A stretch of DNA of 64,000 nt, from contig CAWAYH010000004.1 in the NCBI GenBank assembly GCA_963786195.1, positions 434,001 through 498,000 on the forward strand, read 5' to 3'. This document shows, in pieces, positions 58,964 through 64,000 of this stretch; positions within the stretch are counted from its first letter, which is position 1, and each line of letters opens with the position of its first letter. This DNA comes from CAWAYH01 sp963786195. GTDB lineage: Bacteria > Acidobacteriota > Vicinamibacteria > Vicinamibacterales > 2-12-FULL-66-21. Made by a program: the position numbers and the translations under genes. The notes beneath the pieces are model-generated. The model searched no databases. It was not told where the DNA came from and worked only from the letters and a program-made list of their open reading frames with translations.

Positions 58964-60850
58964 CTACCTGGCTTTGGATCCCAGCCACGCGTCGCGGAAC
59001 GCTTTCTGTTCGGGCGTCAGCGTGCCGCCGGTCGCTTCCACGGGCGCGGCTTCCATCGTCGGATCTTCCGCGAGCACGACGGTCGCTGTCACTGGAGCGC
59101 CGGCGCGACGCTTGACCGTGAGCGTCAGCCGGTCGCCGGGCTTATGGGCCTTGAGCGCGGCCTGCAGCGCGCCGCCGGTGATCGACGCGCCGTTGATGTC
59201 CACGATCACGTCGCCCTGATCGAGTCCGGCCTCGAACGCCGGCGACCCCCACGGCACGAGGTTGGTGATCGCCCCGTTCGCATCCACGTTCGCAAGACCC
59301 ATCCATGCCGCGCCCGGATTGCGCTTGCGGAAGACGAACCCGGCGCGCGCGAGCAGCTTCGCGTAGTCAGCGACCTCGCGGCCTTCGATGTACTTGTCGA
59401 AGAACGTGTCGGCGAACGCGCGATCGCCGGAGACCTCCGCGAGCCTGTCGCGTGCGTCCTTGAGCGTGTACGGATGGCCAACCAGCCCGGGCGCCGGCCC
59501 GCCGGGCTTGCCGTGGACGCGCCACATGGCCCGCATGTAATCGTCCAGCGAGAGCTTGCCGCCGGATCGATCGCGCAGGCTCAGGTCGAGCGCGAGCGCG
59601 ATTGCCGCACCGTACGTGTAGTACGAGATGACCGTGGTCGTGAAGTTCGTGCGATCGACGGTGCGGCCGCCGTCGATGAACGGCGCCATTTGGCTCATGG
59701 CGACCGCGGATCGGAACTGCCGGCCCGCGCCGGTCATGATGGCGTTGGCCGATCGCGCAAGGCCGGCCCCGGCGCGTTCCGGAGCCTCGAATCCCGCCCG
59801 AGCCATGATCAGGTTGCCGTAGTACTGGGTGAAGCCCTCCGCGAGCCAGAGCTCGCCGGACACGCTCGAGTCCTCGAAATTGAACGGCTCGAGCGATTTC
59901 GGACGGATCCGCTCGACGTTCCACGCGTGGAAGAACTCGTGCGCGACCGTGTCCAGCACATCGTCGACCATCCCCGGAGCGCGGAGCGAGACGGGCGCCG
60001 CAACCACCGTGCTGTTCCGGTGCTCCATGCCATCACCGCCGCCCCACGGCACGTAATCGCCGAGGAAGGTATAGGTGCCGGTCTCGAACTCCGGAAACTC
60101 GCCGAATACCGCGCCGTGCTCGCGGACGATTTTCTCGGCGCCGGCGGCGTACGCATCCACCTCGGCGTCAGAGGCGTCGTGGTGGACGGTCGCCCTGATC
60201 GTGAATTCCTTCCCATCGGCGTTGCGCACCTTGAAGGTCCGCACGCTGTGCGCGCTGAGCTCCGTCGGACTGTCCATCAGGTACTGCAGGTTGGGTGCCG
60301 TGAACGTCCACGCGTCGGCCGTGGGGAACAACTGCGTCGCAGGGACCCACGAAAGACCCGGCGGCGCCGCGAACGTGATCCGTACGGGACGCGCGTCGTA
60401 CCCGCGCGCCCACAAGAGCGTCGCCGGCATGTTCATGTGGGCGTGAGTCGTATCAATCCCGAGATACGTTCCATCGACGGTGTCGCCGTAGACTTTGTAG
60501 ACGATGCGCACCGTGCCGTTGTGACCGGTGACGTTCCACTGGTGCGGATTCGGCCGTGTCGTCGCCAGTTCCTTCCCGGCGCCGTCGAACGCGTGCAGGT
60601 CGAACACGTTCTTCGCGTACTCGTGCTGCGCGTAGCGTCCCGGCGACGAGCGGCTCATCCGCGTTTCGAGCGTCGACTGCGTCACGTCCGGGAACGTGAC
60701 GTCCACCTGCGCGTAGTGATGCTCGGGTGCGGGGAACGAGACGCGATAAGTGACGGGAGTCTGCGCGGATGACGTTTGGGCCGACGCGAGCGACGTAAGC
60801 GACGTAAGCGACGTAAGCAAGATGAGCGCGATCGAAACAGCGGTACGCAT
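58964..60850 (-). CDS. M61-family (glycyl aminopeptidase-type) metallopeptidase with PDZ domain
   Basis: The ATG at 60850 gives a signal peptide whose core LLTSLTSLTSLASA is encoded by a 9-base tandem repeat (60788-60818). The mature protein has the N-terminal beta domain, the M61 zinc motif HEFFHAWN with the third ligand Glu in WLAEGFTQYY, and a C-terminal PDZ domain (AWMGLANVDANGAI, AGLDQGDVIVDINGASI). At ~628 residues it has normal length. It is a periplasmic peptidase that removes N-terminal Gly or Ala. A much longer upstream frame exists but is coded by an intergenic repeat and should not be used. Confidence 0.9.
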   Translation of the reverse strand: MRTAVSIALILLTSLTSLTSLASAQTSSAQTPVTYRVSFPAPEHHYAQVDVTFPDVTQSTLETRMSRSSPGRYAQHEYAKNVFDLHAFDGAGKELATTRPNPHQWNVTGHNGTVRIVYKVYGDTVDGTYLGIDTTHAHMNMPATLLWARGYDARPVRITFAAPPGLSWVPATQLFPTADAWTFTAPNLQYLMDSPTELSAHSVRTFKVRNADGKEFTIRATVHHDASDAEVDAYAAGAEKIVREHGAVFGEFPEFETGTYTFLGDYVPWGGGDGMEHRNSTVVAAPVSLRAPGMVDDVLDTVAHEFFHAWNVERIRPKSLEPFNFEDSSVSGELWLAEGFTQYYGNLIMARAGFEAPERAGAGLARSANAIMTGAGRQFRSAVAMSQMAPFIDGGRTVDRTNFTTTVISYYTYGAAIALALDLSLRDRSGGKLSLDDYMRAMWRVHGKPGGPAPGLVGHPYTLKDARDRLAEVSGDRAFADTFFDKYIEGREVADYAKLLARAGFVFRKRNPGAAWMGLANVDANGAITNLVPWGSPAFEAGLDQGDVIVDINGASITGGALQAALKAHKPGDRLTLTVKRRAGAPVTATVVLAEDPTMEAAPVEATGGTLTPEQKAFRDAWLGSKAR

Positions 60851-60910
60851 AGGGACAGGTCTCCGGGGTCGAAGACAGAGCTTGCGCGATCGTACCACGC
60901 GACATGGTCT

Positions 60911-61172
60911 ATCCGAGGATCTTCGCCCCTTCTCGGACTCCCCCACACGCGCTCTCGCCCTTCGACGTCGCTCAGGGCGACCCTGAGCCTGTCGAAGGGT
61001 CGCGCGCCGCGTCGTGGTTCGACTATGCTCACCACGCCCTGAGCGAAGTCGAAGGGCGCCGGCGCGCTTCCGCCTACGCCACAGCTTCGGCGAGACCTCG
61101 CCGTAGCGCCTCCGGCGCGGAGGCGGGCGCGATGCTCGCTCGCATCGTGGAACGGGCGGCAGGTTCATGAGC
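60911..61172. repeat. Dispersed intergenic repeat, copy B, with a nested 42-bp palindrome
   Basis: The gap between the M61 gene and the membrane protein gene (60851-61196) has no gene of its own. Its ends match the ends of copy A at 15321-15450: TCGGACTCCC...GCGCTCTCGC on the left and GATGCTCGCTCGC...CAGGTTCATGAGCC on the right. Nested inside is a near-perfect palindrome, CCCTTCGAC...GTCGAAGGG, at 60958-60999 (core CTCAGGGCGACCCTGAG), and a half copy (CCCTGAGCGAAGTCGAAGGG) at 61037-61056. So one repeat family has inserted in, or recombined with, the other. Confidence 0.65.
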
Positions 61173-61196
61173 CAGTTCTAGGCGGCCAGCCCCGTT

Positions 61197-61725
61197 TCAG
61201 TTCGCACCGCGCGGATTCTGCCGCCGGCGCGCCAGGATCCAGGCGTACACGAGCACGAGGGCCACGACGTTCGACCAGAACACGCGCGGGTCCGTCCAGG
61301 TCAGCCCCTCCATGCGCCAGTACCGAGATCGGATAGAACGGCTGCGTCTGGTACCGTTCGTGGGTCGGGATGTCCAGCAGGATGTGGAGCGCATAGGGCA
61401 CCGCGAGCCAGGCCCAGCGCCGCCAGCGCGTCATCAGAATCACGCTCGTGACGACCGCCAGCAGCACCAGGCTGTGCGTGTTCACGTAGTAGCGGTAGTA
61501 GGCGTCGACCAACTCGGGCGGCAGCGGCGGGCCGTCCACGCGCCAGATGCTTCGATCGCGACCCACCGACAAAGCCGACCACCCGTGTTCGAGCACGCGC
61601 TCGGTCGTACTCGGGATGAACCACAGCAGGTCCGGTGCCGCGCCCGCGAGCGCAGCCCACCATTTCAGGTCGCGCTGCCTGTTCAACACGGCATAGCCCC
61701 ACGCGGCGTGTGACAACGTATCCAA
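61197..61725 (-). CDS. Membrane protein with a metal-dependent-hydrolase-like pattern, one frameshift
   Basis: A TTG at 61725 with a GGGAGGG site upstream opens LDTLSHAAWGYAVLNRQRDLKWW, then AALAGAAPDLLWF, a membrane segment (SLVLLAVVTSVILM), a second (RWAWLAVPYALHILLDIPTHE), and a third near the end (FWSNVVALVLVYAWIL). The His/Asp pattern (LSHAAWG, GAAPDL, LDIPTHE) is like the membrane-bound hydrolases of the YdjM/DUF457 type. The frame changes near 61316; the repaired reading ends in QNPRGAN at 61197. About 176 residues. It is divergent from the permease gene. Confidence 0.6.
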
Positions 61726-61783
61726 TGCCGAACCCTCCCCGGACTTCCAGACCTCCGAACTCCCAGCCCTCCGAGCCCCCGAG

Positions 61784-61815
61784 TCCCCGAGTCCCCGAGT
61801 CCCCGAGTCCCGAAC
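61784..61815. repeat. CCGAGTCCC tandem repeat
   Basis: About four copies of a nine-base unit (CCGAGTCCC, the first copy CCGAGCCCC) in the gap between divergent genes. The repeat is in frame with the permease, so the unit would encode a Pro-Ser-rich leader (SPRVPESPSP), which is probably not translated. Confidence 0.65.
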
Positions 61816-61835
61816 CTCCGGTAATATCACCGGCG

Positions 61836-63151
61836 TTGCCCGACCTTCAGCCTACCCTGACTCGCACCAACGCCGTCGCCATGGTGGCCGGCACGATCAT
61901 CGGCGCCTCTATTTTCGTGCAGCCCTCCGAGATCGCGCGGCACCTGTCGACCCCGACCGCGATCATGCTCGTCTGGCTCGCGTGCGGCGTGCTGACGCTC
62001 TTCGGCGCGCTCGTGTGCGCCGAGCTCGCCTCCGCGTTCCCGCAGACCGGCGGCCTCTACGTCTTCCTGCGGGACACATTCTCACCGCTCGCGGGCTTCC
62101 TCTGGGGCTGGGCGATGTTGTGGAGCATGCACACCGGCATCATCGCGGCGATAGCGCTGGTATTCGCCCGCTACACCGCCTACTTCGTGCCGGTGGGCGA
62201 CACCGGGATCCGGATTATCGCGGTGCTCGTGATCGTCGCCCTGTCGGCGCTGAACTACATCGGCGTCCGTGCCGGCAGCCGCGTGCAGACGGCCCTGACT
62301 GCGGCGAAGATTCTCGCGATTGCCGTCATCATCGTCTTCGTGCTGCTTGTGTCCTCGCTCTCCGGCCTCCATTCTTCGGCCGGTTCGGATAGCCGGGCGC
62401 TCGCGCCGACGGGCCTCAGCGAGTTCCTCCTCGCCATGGTCGCAGGACTCTTCGCCTACGGCGGATGGCACATGGTCACCTACACCGCCGGCGAGACCGT
62501 CATGCCGGCACGGACGATCCCGACCGCGCTCGTGTGGGGCGTCGCGATCGTGACGACGTGCTACCTGGCGATGAATCTCCTGTACCTGCGCTGTACTTCC
62601 GCTCGAGTCGGTGCGGACGTCGACGCGGATCGCGGCGGACGCCGCAGATGCCGTCGCGGGGCGCGGCGGATCCGCCGTCATGGCCGGTCTCGTGATGATG
62701 TCGTCGCTCGGCGGCCTCACCGGCATCGTGCTGACAGGGCCGCGCGTGTACTACTCGATGGCAAGAGACGGCCTGGCGCGTGCCGTGGCTCGGGTTCGTG
62801 CACCCGGTCTATCACACGCCGTCGCGCGCGATCGTCGCGCAAGCCGTCGTGGCGAGCATCCTCGCGGCGACCGGTGTCTATCGCCAGCTCCTGACGCGCG
62901 TCATCTACACCGAGTGGCTGTTCTTCGCGTTGATGGCGGCCGGCCTCTTTCTGCTCCGTCGCCGCCCCGGGTACCAGCCCGCGTATCGCACCTGGGGCTA
63001 CCCTGCGGTGCCACTGATCTTCATCGCGGCGTCCCTCATCATCGTCGTCAACCAGATCATCCGCGAGCCAGTCGACGCGCTGATCGGACTCGGCATCGTC
63101 GCCCTCGGCGCGCCGGTCTATTATTTGTGGGTTCCTCATGCGAATCGTTGA
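61836..63151 (+). CDS. APC-superfamily amino acid permease, two frameshifts
   Basis: A multi-helix transporter: TNAVAMVAGTIIGASIFVQPSEIA (first helix with the GxxIG-type motif), LVWLACGVLTLFGALVCAELASAFPQTGG, FLWGWAMLWSMHTGII, AGLFAYGGWHMVTYTAGE. After indels near 62592 and 62780 the reading continues MSSLGGLTGIVLTGPRVYYSMARDG and HPVYHTPSRAIVAQAVVASIL to TAA-like end at 63151 (TGA). About 12 helices when joined, as in the family. It imports or exchanges amino acids; specificity unknown. TTG 61836 or an upstream ATG could be the start. Overlaps the amidohydrolase gene by 14 bases. Confidence 0.75.
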
Positions 63152-64000
63152 TTTCCACAACCACTACTACCCGCCCGAGTACGTCGAGGCGCTGAAAGCG
63201 CCAGGCGGGAAGTCGGCGGTCCGAGTCACCTACGACGCCGACGGCAATCCCTGCGTGCACTACCCGGGGGATTACAACATTCTCGTGCCGGGTCACCGCG
63301 ACATCGCGTACCGGCAGCGCGTCCTCGACGAGCACGGCGTGGACGCGCAGGTGCTTTCGTTCACGACGCCGGGCGTGCACGTCGAAAGCCCGGATGTGTC
63401 GGTTCCGTGGGCGCGGATGGTCAACGACGCCTTCGCGCGGGTCGTGAAGGAACGCGCCGGGCGGTTCACGGCGCTCGCGACGCTTCCGCTCAACGATCCC
63501 CAGGCGTCGGTTGTCGAGCTCGAGCGCGCCATGAAGGACCTCGGGATGCCCGGCGCGATGGTGTTCAGCAACGTGAATCACGTCGCGCTCGCCGACGAGC
63601 GGTTCTGGCCTTTGTGGAAGAAGGCCGACGAGCTCGGCGCGGTTGTTTACATCCATCCGACCGATCCGCTCGGTGTCGACGCGATGCTGGACTACTGGCT
63701 GATGCCGCTCGTCGGCTTCCTGTTCGACACGACGCTGGCGGCGTCGAAACTGGTGTTCAGCGGCGTCGTCGATCGTCATCCGCGGATCCGGTGGGTGCTG
63801 ACGCACATGGGGGGCGCGATTCCGTACCTCGCGGAGCGGCTCGATCGGGGCCATCGCGCGTTTGCGGATTGTCGCAAGCACATCAGCCGTCCGCCGAGCG
63901 AATACTTGAAGGCCTTCTATTACGACACGGTGAACTTCAACCCCTCCGCGGTGCGGCTCGCGATCGACTTTGCGGGCGCGGATCACATCCTGGCGGGCAG
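63138..64000 (+). CDS. ACMSD-like amidohydrolase, 3' end beyond the window
   Basis: The ATG at 63138 opens MRIVDFHNHYYPPEYVEALK, whose H-x-H pair (His7, His9) is the first metal site of amidohydrolase-2 proteins such as 2-amino-3-carboxymuconate-semialdehyde decarboxylase. LSFTTPGVHVESPDV, ALATLPLNDPQASVVELERAM, GAVVYIHPTDPLG and RWVLTHMGGAIPYLAERLDRG follow, and the frame is open to the window end (287 residues). The His in VYIHPTD and the one in LTHMGG fit further metal ligands. It overlaps the permease gene, so transport and degradation of one compound, perhaps aromatic or amino-acid derived, is plausible. Confidence 0.8.
   Translation, partial: MRIVDFHNHYYPPEYVEALKAPGGKSAVRVTYDADGNPCVHYPGDYNILVPGHRDIAYRQRVLDEHGVDAQVLSFTTPGVHVESPDVSVPWARMVNDAFARVVKERAGRFTALATLPLNDPQASVVELERAMKDLGMPGAMVFSNVNHVALADERFWPLWKKADELGAVVYIHPTDPLGVDAMLDYWLMPLVGFLFDTTLAASKLVFSGVVDRHPRIRWVLTHMGGAIPYLAERLDRGHRAFADCRKHISRPPSEYLKAFYYDTVNFNPSAVRLAIDFAGADHILAG

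Noticed and set aside
59144..60772. Long plus-strand frame opposite the M61 peptidase gene
   Set aside because: Shadow frame; the M61 zinc motif and PDZ domain on the minus strand are clear.
60851..61168. N-terminal extension of the M61 peptidase
   Set aside because: The frame is open by chance through a dispersed repeat; a good signal peptide begins at 60850.

Overview
The window looks like a chromosomal segment of a GC-rich, aerobic-type member of the Acidobacteriota, most likely a Vicinamibacteria-like lineage. The grounds are two very large duplicated MacB/FtsX-type permeases (the acidobacterial ADOP family, one with its own PadR repressor), three DinB/DUF1572 proteins, a PEP-CTERM protein, a Ser/Thr kinase with TPR repeats, and intergenic regions full of small palindromes and mini-satellites. 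The lineage is an inference from gene content; no rRNA, tRNA or CRISPR array is visible.

Layout. 0-12.5 kb (minus strand): an Rhs/YD-repeat locus. A secreted IPT/TIG protein with one YD-repeat is followed by a full-length kelch-Rhs gene with its own C-terminal tip, a possible immunity gene, a TPR-like gene, and an N-terminally truncated second Rhs copy with a different tip. 12.5-19.9 kb: small membrane protein, YfbK-like VWA protein, topoisomerase IV subunit B, DUF4159 protein, DinB protein, lipoprotein, and three kinds of mobile or dispersed repeat. 19.9-24 kb: 2-oxoglutarate dehydrogenase E2 and E1. 24-34.7 kb: PadR-ADOP operon, DUF6265 protein, AraC regulator, DUF1572 protein, second ADOP, topoisomerase IV subunit A. 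34.9-39.9 kb: PhzF-like isomerase, PrsT-like TPR lipoprotein and a PEP-CTERM trypsin-like protease, DinB protein.

39.9-44.7 kb (minus strand): a tightly overlapping five-gene operon joining three different ligase folds (GCS2/YbdK carboxylate-amine ligase, RimK-like ATP-grasp, circularly permuted ATP-grasp) to SnoaL-like and VOC proteins. This looks like a pathway for a small peptide or peptide-like metabolite whose product I cannot name. 44.7-52.6 kb: FAD-linked oxidase, a 50-residue YHS metal-binding protein, then a formate dehydrogenase operon whose catalytic subunit is a selenoprotein: the in-frame TGA at 47154-47156 sits exactly at the active-site selenocysteine and is followed by a SECIS-like hairpin with a GGTCT loop. 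An Fe-S subunit, an unrecognised membrane protein and an NrfD-type anchor follow. 52.6-64 kb: MocR-type regulator, thioredoxin-reductase-like protein, kinase, outer-membrane protein, M61 peptidase, hydrolase-like membrane protein, APC permease and a partial ACMSD-like amidohydrolase.

Many genes carry single-base frameshifts (Rhs genes, VWA protein, parE, both ATP-grasp genes, FAD oxidase, kinase, permease). The protein sequence stays intact on both sides of each, and an essential topoisomerase gene is among them. I therefore read most of them as sequencing or assembly errors rather than real gene decay, and I give the joined coordinates.
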